A stretch of 64,000 nucleotides of DNA from Protopterus annectens (taxonomy: Eukaryota > Chordata > Ceratodontiformes > Protopteridae): assembly GCF_019279795.1 (NCBI RefSeq), contig NC_056747.1:1005450157-1005514156 (forward strand), read 5' to 3'. Below, in pieces: positions 31,954-43,154 of the stretch. Position numbers and translations under genes: made by a program. Numbering within the stretch: position 1 is the first letter of the stretch; every line of letters begins with the position of its first letter. The notes beneath the pieces were generated by a model that was not told the DNA's origin, ran no database searches, and was given only the letters and a program-made list of their open reading frames with translations.

Positions 31954-33530
31954 GATGTCAGAAAAAGTTAATTGTCTCACTTGTGGAAAGCAAATACCAC
32001 ACCTAGACTTCCATTCTTACTGCTTCACCTGTTTAGACCCAGACCATGACGTCCCTCGCTGTCGCTTTTGTGCTTGTTCAATGCCAGCACTGTATGTCGT
32101 CGGGTCCTTATTGTAGCTAGATATTTTCGCTCTCAGTCCTCAAATTCCGATATGGCTTCGATAAGCCATCCGACTTCCGTCCTTCCAAAAAAAAGTAAGG
32201 ATAAGAGACAGACCGCACAAATCCAAAACTGCCGATGACGCTTCCATTAAGCTAGTCGTCTGTTCCAGTTTTCAGTGAGGCGCTTTTGCAGCCCCTGATG
32301 CCCGTTTCTGTGGATTTGCCGGCCACTACAGAGACCCTTTCTGAGTCAGGTGTGTCATGAGACTCTTCAACTAAAGATCCTGCGGATGTCTCTACCTTGG
32401 ATTGGTCCTGAGCCGCTGAGCAGGCACCAGCTTCCGAGGAAGTACTTTGCACTACCGATACTCGACACAAACTACTTATTTTGCATCTTCAGTTCTTTCT
32501 AAAACTACAGAGTTTCGAAGGCCCAGGGTACGAACTACGGCCAAAAAACCGAACCCATCTCAGGCACCTGCTTCCTTGTCTCAATCTCAAATGCTTAAAA
32601 TGGTGGAAGACCTTATTATGCTTATTAGGGGAAGCCAAGCTTAACCCCTTCCAAAAGAAAAAGACTTGACCCCAGTAGTTTTATCTGAACAGGAGTCCGA
32701 TGACTGTGATGCTTCTGAATATGAAGACATGCAACCCCTCTCTACTTATTCGGATACAGAGGAGTCCATTCCTTCTGCCTCTCCACCCGAGGATTTTTCA
32801 TTTGGTGAAACCCTTCATACTTTAAGGGAGAATTTCCAATGGGAATGTCAGGACTATCCTCAGTCAAAATAGACACTCGGAATTCTTAGATCTACCGTAG
32901 CACAGACCTTTGGCCATTCCTCTTGTTCATTTGGCTATTACTCCTGTGTAATGGCGTCTGCTGCATGTTTTATACCCCTGACGACCTGACGTCATGGAAG
33001 AAGGGACAGCAATTGACACAGGACCCAAGACTTAATCAGGCCGACTGAGGGCTACTGCAAGCAGATAACCCAAATGTAATGACTGCAACAGTGAAACACG
33101 AAGCACATCCTTCCTCATGCTCCCAGGAAACCTGATAAGTACTATAGAGTCCCTGACTCTCGCAAATTCATTTTCAAAAGTCCTACTGCTGATCCAGAGG
33201 TCATCTCTCAAGGACCTAAAAGAATTAAAGCAGCCTCCGCTAAGAATCCCATCCCCTCAGACAGGGATTCCCGAACTTTAGACAGATGGGGTAAAAAAAA
33301 TGTATGCACCTCTGCTACTCTTGCTATTAGAGCATTAAATTGTCAGTTCCACATGCTGAAATATCAGCAGCATACCAACGAACTCCTCAAATAAAAAATA
33401 TCTTTCTTTCCTGCTTGTGTAAAAAAATAAAGAATTACAAGAGCTTATGCATTCTACAAGCCAAGTTACTAAGCACACCTTGCAATGTGGCTTTGACGCC
33501 CTCAAAGCATTTTGCATGGCAGTAGTCACT
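31954..33530 (+). pseudogene. gag of relic G
   Basis: ATG at 31954: MSEKVNCLTCGKQIPHLDF, DHDVPRCRFCAC. The Cys/His cluster is present, but one Asn codon is missing after VN. Next, MLKMVEDLIMLIRGSQA at about 32590-32640 and SASPPEDFSFGETLHTLREN at 32790-32840. Then a stop at 32871, the foreign ITR, then RKPDKYYRVPDSRKFIFKSP, DPEVISQGPKRIKA, RTLDRWGKK, and LQCGFDALKAF before copy H. Heavily decayed. Confidence 0.75.
32945..33108 (-). repeat. Solo left ITR (DIRS, alpha form) in inverted orientation
   Basis: Read on the minus strand this begins ATGTGCTTCGTGTTTCACTG and continues as a main-lineage left ITR including TGACGTCA and TATAAAAC, stopping at the CGCCATT position. It lacks the right-only extension, so it is a left end. 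No coding DNA of the same orientation adjoins it. It replaces about 35 codons of G gag. Confidence 0.82.
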
Positions 33531-33532
33531 GG

Positions 33533-33716
33533 ATGTTCTTCGGTTTCACTGTTGCAGTCATCACATTTGGGTTATCTGCTTGCAGTAGTCCTCAGTCGGC
33601 CTGATTATCAAAGTCTTGGGTCCTGCGTCGGTTGCTGTCTCGTCTTCCATGGCGTCAGGTAATCAGGGGGCATAAAGCATACAGCCGATGCCAGTACAGC
33701 AGTCTTTCTTGCCGTG
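33533..33716 (+). repeat. Left ITR of H
   Basis: Alpha-type ITR. The CRE position reads TGGCGTCA (about 33650-33657) and the TATA position CATAAAG (33671), both decayed by one base. Confidence 0.83.
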
Positions 33717-33849
33717 CGGTGCCTGAAGCAGAAGCAGTTCGTAAGTGGCGGTTGTTCGACTCCTGAAATTTTCATTTTCGAGTTTCAGAACCGAAGTCTT
33801 AAACTAAAGCCAAGTACCCCATAGGGAAAACTTTTTCTTGTTTAAACTA

Positions 33850-34895
33850 ATGTCAGTAAAAGTCAGTAATTATATTTCTTGTGGAAAGCAAAGACCTCAT
33901 AAAGATTTTCATTTGTACTCTATTCCTTGCCTAGGCCCTGACCACGATGTACCTCGCTGTCAGTTTTGTGCCTTATTTAATCAACAAACTATTCGTCGTC
34001 TGTATATTTACGCTTCAAAATATTTTGGTACTGTGTTCAATTATCCAGATATGTCTTTGGTAAGCTATCCAACTACTGACATTCCGAAAAAATGCAAAGA
34101 TAGAGAGAAACAGGCTGCCTGTGTTCAAAGCTGCCGACGACGCTTTTCCTAAGCTAGTCGCCAGTTCGCTGGTACTCTGCTGCTTCAGATTCGCAGGCCT
34201 CTACTGAGACCCATTCAGAGTCCAGCATGCCGCGAGATGCTTCAACTGTGGAACTTACGGATGTCTCTACCTTGGATGGGTCCGGAGCAGCTGTGCAGGC
34301 ACCAGCTTCTGAGGGTGTATTCAGGCCTACTGACTTGCGTATTAAACTGACGCCATCTTCTTCAAGGCCTAAAACTCGAACCATGCCTAGAAAACAGACG
34401 CCCAGACCGCATGGTCAGGTCTCTATGCCTAAAAAACAAACGATAAAAGATGGCTGAAGACCATATTACTTAAATCTGGGGAAGCCACCCTTCCCCCTCT
34501 AAGAGACCTGGGACTGAATGTGCTTATGATACTTCTGATCAGTATTCTAAAATTTCTGTTTCCTCTGACCAGGAATTTACCCTTATCTACCTATGAGGAT
34601 TCGGATGCAGAGGACTCTATTCCCTCTGCCCCCCCCCCCACCCTCCCCAAGAGGATTTCTCTTTTGGTGAAACCTTGCATACTCTAGGGAGCATTTTCGC
34701 TGGGAAAGCCAGGATTACTCTGATTCTAAAAAGAGGCTTAGGGATTTCTCACTCCTGCCCTAGCACAGGCCTTTAGCTATCCCCCCTGTGCTAGACATTG
34801 TTGATGATGCCTTTTCGGAATCTAGATTGGCCCCTTACTCTTTACCTCCTGCTCCCAGATAACCTGATGGATATTACAGGGTTCCTGACTCTCAA
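33850..34895 (+). pseudogene. gag of copy H, N-terminal part
   Basis: ATG at 33850 gives MSVKVSNYISCGKQRPHKDF; the first Cys of the zinc cluster is replaced by Tyr, the rest follow (CLGPDHDVPRCQFC). MPKKQTIKDGxx at about 34425 and FSFGETLHTL at about 34655 are recognisable across several shifts. A C-run at 34629-34640 is a local expansion. Ends in YYRVPDSQ at copy F and continues at 40127. Confidence 0.78.
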
Positions 34896-35082
34896 GATGT
34901 ACATCGTGTTACCCTGCTCCAGTCATCACACTTGGGTTATCCTGCCGCCAGGCGGTCCCGCAGTCGGCCAGAATTCCAAATTCTTGTTCCGGCGTCAGTT
35001 GCATTCGATTCTTCCCTGACGTCAGAGCGCCAGGGGTATATCAGAGGCATCCAATGCCATTTTTTTCAGTCTTTCTTGCCGC
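34896..35082 (+). repeat. Left ITR of F with TGACGTCA and TATA box
   Basis: TGACGTCA at 35017-35024 and a TATA-like TATATC at 35037, 12 bases apart. Complement of 39911-40095, which keeps TGACGTCA at 39969-39976. Confidence 0.85.
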
Positions 35083-35210
35083 GTGGTGCCCAAAGCAGAA
35101 GCAGTTCGCAAGTGCCAGTCGGTCGACACCTGAGATTTTCGAATAGAGTTTCAGTCCGAAGTCTTCAAAGCTAAGTACCCCGTTGGGGAACCTTTTCTTG
35201 CCTCAGTCCG

Positions 35211-36674
35211 ATGTCAGAAAAAGTTAACAATTGCATTTCTTGTGGGAAGCAAATACCTCATAAGGACTTTCATTCTTTTTGTATACCTTGCCTAGGCCCA
35301 GACCACGACGTCACTGGTTGTCGTTTTTTTGCTAGGTTCAATAAGCGAACTATAAAGCGTTGCTTTGATTTCGCACGGCACTACTTCGGTAGGAAATTTA
35401 ATTACACTATGCTGTCGGAGCAACCGACTACCGGCGTGCATAAAAAACACAAGGATAAGGACAGGCAGCCTAGACCCAAGCCAGACACCGAGGCCTCGGC
35501 TGGCCCAGCCGCCAGTAATCCGGTTTTCAGTGAGGAGCCCCGACAAAAGGCCTAGACAAGAGGAGGATTATGCCTCCTCTGATCAGGTGTCTGTTTCCTC
35601 AGTCTCCTCTGAGGAACAGGATTACTCCTTCCCCCCTTATGAAGATTCTAATGCTGAAGATTCCATTCCCTCAGCTTCTCCCCCTGAAGATTACTCCTTT
35701 GGGGAAACCGTACACACCATGAGGGAACATTTCCACTGGGAAGGTCAGGACTACTCTGACAAAAAGAAAAGGCTCCGAGAGTTTCTTTTACTCCCCCAGC
35801 ACAGACCACTTGCTATCCCCCTAGTTTTGGACATAGTGGATGTTGTCTTCTTAGAATCTAGTCTAAATCCAGAGTCTCTGTCTCCTGCTCCAGCCAAACC
35901 AGATAGATACTATAGAGTGCCTAACTCTCACAAATTCCTTTACGAAAGCCCTGCTGCTGATCCAGAAACAATCTCCCAGGGTCCCAGAGGGGCCAAGGCT
36001 TCTTTGGCTAAAAATCCTGTACCCTCAGAAAGAGATTCCAGAGCACTAGATAGGTGGGGAAAGAAGGTTTACACCTCAACTACTCTAGCTATGAGAGCAC
36101 TAAATTGTCAATTTCACATGCTTAAATACCAGCAATTCCTAATGTCTCAAATAAAACAAAAGATGGGTATGCACCCTCAACAGTCTGAATTCAAGGAAAT
36201 GCAAGATCTGTTGCATGCAGCTGAGCAGGTGGGCAAGCATACTTTACAATGTGGTTTTGATGTCTTGGAAGCTTCCTCTAGAGCAGCTGTTACTGGGTCT
36301 GTTATACGTAGGCACGCTTGGTTAAAGGAACAATCTCTGCCTGATCATGTTAAAGCAAAGTTACTGGATGCACCCTTACAGCAGGATGTTTTATTTGGGG
36401 TTAAAGCAGAGGAGGTTTTAAAGAAAATGGAGGATAAGGCAAAATCTATGCATACGGTCAAAGATTTCTTACAGGTACAGCCCCCACGCTTCAGCAGAAA
36501 TTGGCCAACAAAAACTGGTCCTTTCCAGCATCTGACAGACCTCAGAGGGGTAAATACAGGCATCCAAGGGGCAGAGGACAAGCACAAATCCCTTACAAAC
36601 CTCGCCAATGGGGCACTACAACACAGAAGGGAGGAGAAGACAGGTCCCAAACCACTAGAAGGCAAACACAATGA
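35211..36674 (+). pseudogene. gag of DIRS copy F (internally deleted)
   Basis: ATG at 35211: MSEKVNNCISCGKQIPHKDF; in the last zinc knuckle CRFC has become CRFF, losing one ligand. At about 35540 the variable middle is deleted, so FSEE runs almost directly into the DKRPRQEEDY block. From there one long frame is open: HTMREHFHWEGQDYSDKKKR, RPLAIPLVLDIVD, RYYRVPNSHKFLY, RWGKKVYTSTTLAMRALNC, LQCGFDVLEASSRAAVTGSV, DHVKAKLLDAPLQQDVLFG, VKDFLQVQPPRFSRNW. A shift at about 36510 spoils the basic tail. Confidence 0.86.
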
Positions 36675-38500
36675 CTTAAACCTCAAACTGCCAAGCAAAA
36701 CCCTCTTGGCAGCTCCCTTGGGAGGAAAATTAGCACTTTTTGCAGATAACTGGCGCATTGTCACAAAGGACAAATGGGTCCTAGACATTATCTCACACGG
36801 TTACAGATTCCATTTCCACACCTTGCGAAGGTTAAAAGGAATGCCAAACCTGCCACAAAATCAATGGGCAGAGGAGCAAAAACAAATTACAGCTCTCATG
36901 GACATGAGAGCCATTCAACTGGTACCTACACAGGAGCAAGGAACAAGGATTTTACTCAAGGCTCTTTGTAGTCCCCAGAAAGGACGATGCTTGAAGACCC
37001 ATTCTGGACCATTCCATTTTAAACACCTTCTTGCAAGTACCCAAATTCAAGATGCCAACACTACAGCAGCTTCTTCCCATGTTGGGCAAGAAAGCTTGGC
37101 TAGTAACGTTGGACCTCAAGGAGGCATACCTGCATGTCCCTATCAGACAAAATTGCAGAAGATACCTCCATTTTATTGCAGGTTCAACCCATTACCAATT
37201 CTCTGCACTGCCCTTTGGCTTATCTGCTGCACCCAGGGTCTTCACAAAATGCCTGGCACCAGTAATTGCATACTGCAGACAGAGAGGAATTCAAATATAT
37301 CCATACCTGGACGACTGCCTCATCCAAGCAGAAAGCAAGGACATTCTCTTACAACATCTGGCTTTTGTACGACATCTTCTAAGTTGCCTAGGGTACACAG
37401 TAAACGAAAAGAAATCAAAACTAGTGCCCTCACAAAATATGACATTCCTGGGTGCCAGCTTGAATACAACGGCCCAGATGGCTTATTTGACGCCAGACAA
37501 ACAACTACAACTAACTCAATACTTTAGAACAATGGCAACAAAGACCCAACTCCCTGCAAGAAAAATTCTGCAGGCCTTGGGCTTCATGGCATCTTGCATA
37601 CTACTAATACCATTTGCAAAATTGCATATGAGGAAATTACAGTAGTACCTAAAAAGCATTTGGACTCAACACAGCCACAGCTTGGAAACAATGATAAATC
37701 TCATTCCCTGCCTTCAACAGGAGTTTCTATGGTGGTCACAGGCTTGTCACCTCAACAAGGGTCAGCCTTTCACCCTACCCCCAGCCAGGCAAACTATGAC
37801 AACAGATGCATCGGACTATGCCTGTGGGGCACACATGGCAGGGCGGTGCATTCAAGGCTTATGGACAGCAGATCAAAGGAATCTGCACATCAATCAAAAA
37901 GAAATGCTAGCTGTACAAAATGCTCTGACAGCCTTCAAGGACCTCTTGCATCCAGGACAGCTTATCATAAGGACAGACAACACCACAGTAATGTTGTACA
38001 TAAACAAACAAGTGGGTACACACTTCTACCCTCTATGCAGGCAAGCAATGACCTTGTGGAACACAGCACTGGCTTACCAAGTTCAATTACAAGCTCTATT
38101 CCTGCCAGGAAAAAAGAACACATTGGCAGATGACCAAGGCAGAAACATCATGGATCCCCACGAGTGGAAACTGGATCCACAAGTATTCGCAACGATAACT
38201 CAAAAATGGGGGCTCCCAGACATAGACCTGTTTGCCAGCCCTCAAAATTATCAGCTAACAAAGTTTTGTACAAGGACTTTTCACCATCAAGCTTGGAAAG
38301 TGGACACACTCTCATTAAGTTGGAAAATGCTAACAGTATATGCCTTTCCTCCACTGCCCCTTCTCACAAAGGTACTTCTGAAAGTCAGGATGGAGAGACC
38401 CCAAATGAAATTCATTGCCCCAGACTGGCCACGCCAGCACTGGTACCCACTATTAAGGAATATGTCCCAGGGCCCACCATGGACAACAAGACAATCAGAT
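36674..38500 (+). pseudogene. RT-RNase H-methyltransferase-like polyprotein of copy F
   Basis: AAPLGGKLALFADNW, DKWVLDIISHGYRFHFHTL, then shifts at about 36940 and 37020. RT core 37031-37645 is open: LVTLDLKEAYLHVPIRQNC, HYQFSALPFGLSAAPRVFTK, YPYLDDCLIQAESKDILL, FLGASLNTTAQMAYL; TAG at 37643 replaces the Trp of LQWYLK. RNase H onward (37682) is open: TTDASDYACGAHMAGRC, IIRTDNTTVMLYINKQVG (Trp to Leu change), DIDLFASPQNYQL, VYAFPPLPLL, FIAPDWPRQHWYPLL. Confidence 0.87.
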
Positions 38501-39554
38501 TCTACACAGCCAGCTCAAAACCTTAAACTTGGCTGCATGGCAAATCACCTAAGCAATCAGCCAGCTCCTCTCTCACAAGCTGTTATGCTGGAGGCCAGGA
38601 GGCCCAGCACCAGGAAACCCTACTCAGACAAATGGAAAAGGTTTTGCGCCTGGAACCAAGCTAAAGGCCAGAATACCCTTCAGCCTGACATACCTCAGAT
38701 TCTGCAATATCTAACTGAGATGTTACACAAAGGACTTTCTTTTTCATCTATTAAAATCCACGTCTCAGCCATCTCTGCTCACTACAACACGGATCCTCCC
38801 TTATTTTCACATCCACTCTTAAGACAGTCTCTCAGAGGGGCCAAGAGCATTAGGCCTACAAGGAGAGCACCAACACCTACTTGGGACCTCAACTTTGTTC
38901 TGAAAAAACTCACGCTACCTCCTTTTGAGCCAGCTTTCTCAGCTGACTTAAAATTTATATCATGGAAGACTGCCCTGCTGCTAGCAATCACTTCAGCTAG
39001 AAGAGTTTCAGAACTTCAGGCACTAATGGTAGTAGAGCCTTTCCTCATTTTTCATCAAGACAGAGTTTCTCTACGAACTAATCCCTCCTTTATGCCTAAG
39101 GTGGTATCCAGTGTGGCTCTAAATCAAACCATCCATTTACCCACCTTCTTTCCAAATCCACAGAACAATGGAGAAAGACTCCTACATTCATAGGCAGCTA
39201 CGTTACTACTTGGATAAAACTGACCAGCTTTTTGTATCCTATGCTACAGCATCACAAGGAAAGGCTATCTCAAAACAAACCATTTCCAAATGGATAGGAC
39301 ATTGCATATGTTTTTGCTACACCCACCATGGAAAACCAGTTCCTGCTACCATAAGACCCCACTCCACCAGGGCAGCAGCAACATCTACAGCCTTCCTCAG
39401 GCGGGTGCCAACCAAGGATATTCTGGAAGCTGCAACTTGGAGTTCAGTTCACACCTTCACCAAACATTACCACTTACCACTTTACTCTAAGACTAGAGCT
39501 GGCTTCGCCACTGCAGTTTTGCAGGGCCTTCTTGCCTCCTCTAACCCTGTTTGA
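38500..39554 (+). pseudogene. Tyrosine recombinase of copy F, fused to the RNase H frame
   Basis: A deletion near 38480 places YR in the same frame as RNase H, giving one open frame 37682-39193 across both. N-terminal VMLEARRPSTRKPYSDKWKR, LSFSSIKIHVSAISAHYN, SARRVSELQALMVVEP, RTNPSFMPKVVSSV. A shift and an eight-codon loss near 39190-39220 follow. The last part is open: SKQTISKWIGHCICFCYTH, IRPHSTRAAATSTAFLRR, ILEAATWSSVHTFTKHYHLP, stop TGA at 39552. R, H, R and Y all present. Confidence 0.87.
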
Positions 39555-39585
39555 CTGCACCTCCCATCCTTAGCTTTGGGATTCT

Positions 39586-39687
39586 ACCCAAGTGTGATGA
39601 CTGCAGCATGGTAACACGATGAACATAGTACAGTTTTGTACCTACCATAAATGTAGATGTTCGAATGTATACCCTGCTGCAGTCCAG
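39586..39687 (+). repeat. ICR of F
   Basis: CCAAGTGTGATGACTGCAGC, GGTAACACGATGAACAT|AGTACAG; complementary to F's own ends including its GTGTTACC variant. Confidence 0.89.
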
Positions 39688-39798
39688 GTTACCCTCCCTC
39701 AATCCCCTCTGAACTTATCTCTACCACTCCATTGTATTCTTCCTCTGTGGTGTATTGCTTGTGCCTAAGGATTTTGTTTTATTTTATCCATATAGCTT

Positions 39799-39799
<1 letters not shown>

Positions 39800-39862
<63 letters not shown>

Positions 39863-39870
39863 CATACATA
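39800..39870. repeat. (TA)n microsatellite in copy F
   Basis: A TA tract ending TTTATATACATACATACAT, between ICR and right ITR. Confidence 0.96.
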
Positions 39871-39910
39871 CATTTATTTTTTGCTTACCTATTAGGGGCA
39901 CCCGACATCT

Positions 39911-40126
39911 GGGGCAAGAAAAACTGAAGAAAATGGCGTCGGATACCTCTGATACACCCCTGGCGCTCTGACGTCAGGGAAGAAGCGACAGCAACTGACG
40001 CCGGACCAAGACTTTGGAATTCTGGCCGACTGCGGGACCGCCTGACGGCAGGATAACCCAAGTGTGATGACTGCAGCAGGGTATACACTCGAACATCTAC
40101 ATTTATGGTAGGTACAAAACTGTACT
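39911..40126 (+). repeat. Right ITR of F
   Basis: GGGGCAAGAAAAACTGAAG to TGTACT, including the right-only extension. Confidence 0.89.
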
Positions 40127-40840
40127 TTCCTTTTTAAAAATCCTACTGCGGATCCTGAGACTGTTTCATAGGGACTCAAGGGCATTAAGGCTACTACTGC
40201 CAAAAATCCTACCCCCTCTGATTTTGATCCCAGGGAGATGGATAGATTGGGTAAGAATGTATACACTTCTGCAGCCTTGGCTATTAGGGACTTAAACTGA
40301 CAGTTTCATATGTGAAAGTATCAACAGCATATTATTAGCTTGCTTAAATAGAAAATTATGTTGATTCCTGACTGTGCTGAAAATCAGGATTTAATGCATT
40401 CTGCTGAACAAGTTGGAAAACATACTTTACAATGTGGTTTTTATTCACTAGAGGCATCTTGCAGGGCTGCTGTCACTGGATCTACTTTGAAGGCATGCTT
40501 GGCTTTTTGCCAGATCATGTTAAAGCTAAATTGCTGATGCTCCCTTAAATCAGGAACACCTGTTTGGCAACAAAGCAGAAGTAGTACTTAAAAAGATGGA
40601 GGAAAAAGCTATGCAGACAGACTTTTTACAGGTCCAGCCTCCGAGGTTCTGTAGGCATTGCCCCCTCCAAGCACTGGTCCTTTCCAGCCCCCTCCAGGCC
40701 AGCTCAGCCCAGACCCAGGGTAAGCAGACCCCCCCCCCAGACAACAGCCCCAGGGAATGCAGAGATCTAAGCAGTGGAGTTCCTCCTCTTCAAAATCAGG
40801 GAGTGCTAAGCCATCCCCTTGCGGTAAGAACTCACAGTGA
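40127..40840 (+). pseudogene. gag of copy H, C-terminal part
   Basis: Resumes with the FKNP-like codons, NPTADPETVS (TAG after VS), KGIKATTAKNPTPSD, then LGKNVYTSAALAIRDLN, LQCGFYSLEASCRAAVTGS, DHVKAKL, and LQVQPPRFCRH. It ends in a Pro/Ser-rich tail with TGA at 40838. The SVIRRHAWLKE block is largely lost. Confidence 0.78.
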
Positions 40841-41051
40841 CTTTACACCTCTACCCCTTACCTCTGCCCACCTGCTTGTACCCCTAGGAGGAAAACTCTC
40901 CTTCCATGCAAACAACTGGGCCTCTATTACCAACGACTGATGGGTCCTCAACATAGTGTCTCAGGGATACAAATTGTATTTCCACACTCTGCCAACCCCA
41001 AAAGGGTTCTCAGATCTTCCTCCAAACCAGTGGGCAGAGGCCAGAAAGCAA
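40838..41051 (+). pseudogene. RT N-terminal fragment of copy H before I
   Basis: VPLGGKLSFHANNWASITND, a TGA, VSQGYKLYFHTLPTPKGF and DLPPNQWAEARKQ precede the junction with copy I. These blocks lie upstream of the catalytic RT fingers in all copies. Confidence 0.8.
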
Positions 41052-41236
41052 ATATTCTTCGTGTTTCACTGTTGCAGTCATTACATTTGGGTAATCTGCT
41101 GGCAGGTTGCCTTCAGTCGGCCTGAATTCCAAACTCTTGGGTCCTGCGTCGGTTGCTGTCATCTCTTCCATGACGTCAGGTCGTCAGGGGTATAAAGCAT
41201 GCAGCCGATGCCATTTTCTTAAGTCTTCCTTGCCGC
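41052..41236 (+). repeat. Left ITR of I with TGACGTCA and TATA box
   Basis: TGACGTCA at 41171-41178, TATAAAG at 41191-41197. The right ITR keeps TGACGTCA at 52267-52274. Confidence 0.86.
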
Positions 41237-41363
41237 GCGGTTCCCGAAGCAGAAGCATTCGCAGGTGTTGGTCGGCCGACTACTGAAATGTTTGAGTTTC
41301 AGAACTGAAGTCTTAACTAAAGCGAAGTACTCTATTGTGGAAACGTTTTTCTTGCTTTTTACC

Positions 41364-43154
41364 GATGTCAGAAAAAGTTAATAATTGTATTACTTGTGGG
41401 AAGCAAATACCTCATAAGGATTTCCATTTATACTGTATTCCTTGCTTAGGCCCTGATCACAATGTGCCTGGCTGTCGGTTTTGTGCTAGATTTAACCAAT
41501 GCACTGTTAAGCGTCTGTATATTTTTGCATCAAAGTATTTTGGAAACAGATTTAACTACCCAGAAATGTCGTCGGATAGCAATCCGACTACCGGAGTACA
41601 TAAAAAATGCAAAGAAAAGGATAGAGAAAGGCAGTTGAGATCCAAAACCGACGACTAAGCTTCTCCTAAACCATTCGCCAGTTTGCCGGTACTCAGGTGC
41701 TTTCGCAGCCCCTAATACCGGCTACCTTCGAGTCTAAGACCTCTACCGACACCCATGTGGAGTCCGGCATGCCTCAAGATACTCAAGGTATTGGACCGAC
41801 GGATGTATCTCCCTGGGATGGGCCTGGATCCGCTGAGCAGGCACCGGCTTCTGAGGGTGTATTCAGACCTCAACATTTGTATATCAAACCGACGACAGCT
41901 GCAAAACCAAAGACAAAAGCAACTTCTAAAACTAAAAAACTGACGCATGAGCCACGTGCACAGGCCTCTATGCCTGAAAAACAGATGATAAAAATGGCTG
42001 AAGACCTTATTACCTTGATCAGGGGTACCCATCCCCCACCAGATAAGAGGCCTAGGCAAGAAACTGATTATGAATTTTAAGATCAGATTTCTATTTCTTC
42101 TGATTCCTCTTCTGATCAGGAATTATCTATACCTCCCTGTGAGGATTCTGATGCTGTGGAGTCTATTCCATCTGCATCTCCTCCTGAGGATTATTCATTT
42201 GGAGAAACCTTGCATACTTTGAGGGAGCATTTTCACTGGGAGAGTCAAGACTTCTCAGAATCAAAAAGGAGGCTCAGGGATTTCCTTCTCCCTCAGCACA
42301 AGCCTTTAGCCATTCCCCCTGTTCTAAACATTGTGGATGATGTGTTTTCGGAGTTGAGCTTGACCACTGACTCCTTACCTTCGGCTCCCAGTAAGCCTGA
42401 CCGATATTACAGGGTCCCTGACTCACTTAAATTTTTATTTAGAAACCCTGCTGCTGATCCTGAAACTATTTCACAGGGTCCAAAGGGAGTTAAGGCCTCA
42501 ACAGCAAAAAATCCTACCCCCTCTGACAGAGATTCAAGGGTACTAGACAGATGGGGAAAAAGGTTTATACATCTGCAACCTTGAACTGTCAATTTCATAT
42601 GCTTAAGTGCCAACAACATGTTATGGGATTGCTAAAACAGAAAATGTTGATTTCAGAATGTGCAGAAAATAAAGAATTGCAGAAATTATTGCATGCAGCT
42701 GAACAAGTTGGAAAGCATACTTTGCTATGTGGTTTTGATTCCTTAGAGGCCTCCTGCCGGGCCGCAGTTACTGGATCTGTGATTAGGAGGCATGCCTGGT
42801 TAAAGGAACAAAATTTACCTGATCATGTTAAAGCTAAGTTGCTAGATGCACCTTTACAGCATGATTCTCTGTTTGATATTAAGGCAGAAGAGGTTTTAAA
42901 GAAAATGGAAGACAAAGCTAAGTCTATGCAAACTGTTAAAGACTTCTTACAAGTGCAGCCACCAAGATTCAGTAGACACTGGCCTACAAAAAATTGTCCT
43001 TTACTGTGTCAGACAGAGCTCAAAGGGGCAAATCCAGACACCCTAAGGGTTCCAGATACCAGGCGCAAGATTCATACAGGTGAAAGCAATGGGGCGCTTC
43101 CACCTCCAAATCTGAAGGAGATAAAGCGCAAACCTACAGAAAGCAATCCCAATG
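41364..43154 (+). pseudogene. gag of DIRS copy I
   Basis: ATG at 41364: MSEKVNNCITCGKQIPHKDF with complete Cys/His cluster (CLGPDHNVPGCRFC). TAA at 41656, a stop near 42078 and a shift near 42560 interrupt it. Conserved blocks follow in order: MIKMAEDLITLIRGTHPPPD, HTLREHFHWESQDFSESKR, KPLAIPPVLNIVDDVF, RYYRVPDSLKFLF, RWGKKVYTSATLNCQFHM (a deletion removes TxRAL), GSVIRRHAWLKEQNLPDHVK, VKDFLQVQPPRFSRHW. The last 120 codons are frame-shifted so that gag reads through into the RT N-terminus (42551-43360). Confidence 0.85.

Larger units (their letters stand above)
31560..33532 (+). mobile_element. DIRS relic G (5' UTR and gag only), interrupted by a solo ITR
   Basis: The 5' part (31560-31690) resembles the D left end (CTCCCTCCTCCCCTCAGAT, TTGTTTGCCAC). 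From 31800 it resembles the main lineage (CATCAGTCTTTCTTGC, GAAGCAG). Gag follows, broken at 32944/33109 by an inverted left ITR, and ends at 33532 where copy H begins. RT and YR are absent. The mixture suggests either an intermediate lineage or a chimera. Confidence 0.7.
34896..40126 (+). mobile_element. DIRS copy F (beta-like ITR), inserted in gag of H
   Basis: Uninterrupted 5.2 kb copy, shorter than its relatives because of a gag deletion near 35540 and a deletion before YR near 38480. Left terminus ATGTACATCG, right terminus TGTACT. Flanks CAAG and TTCC. Confidence 0.93.
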
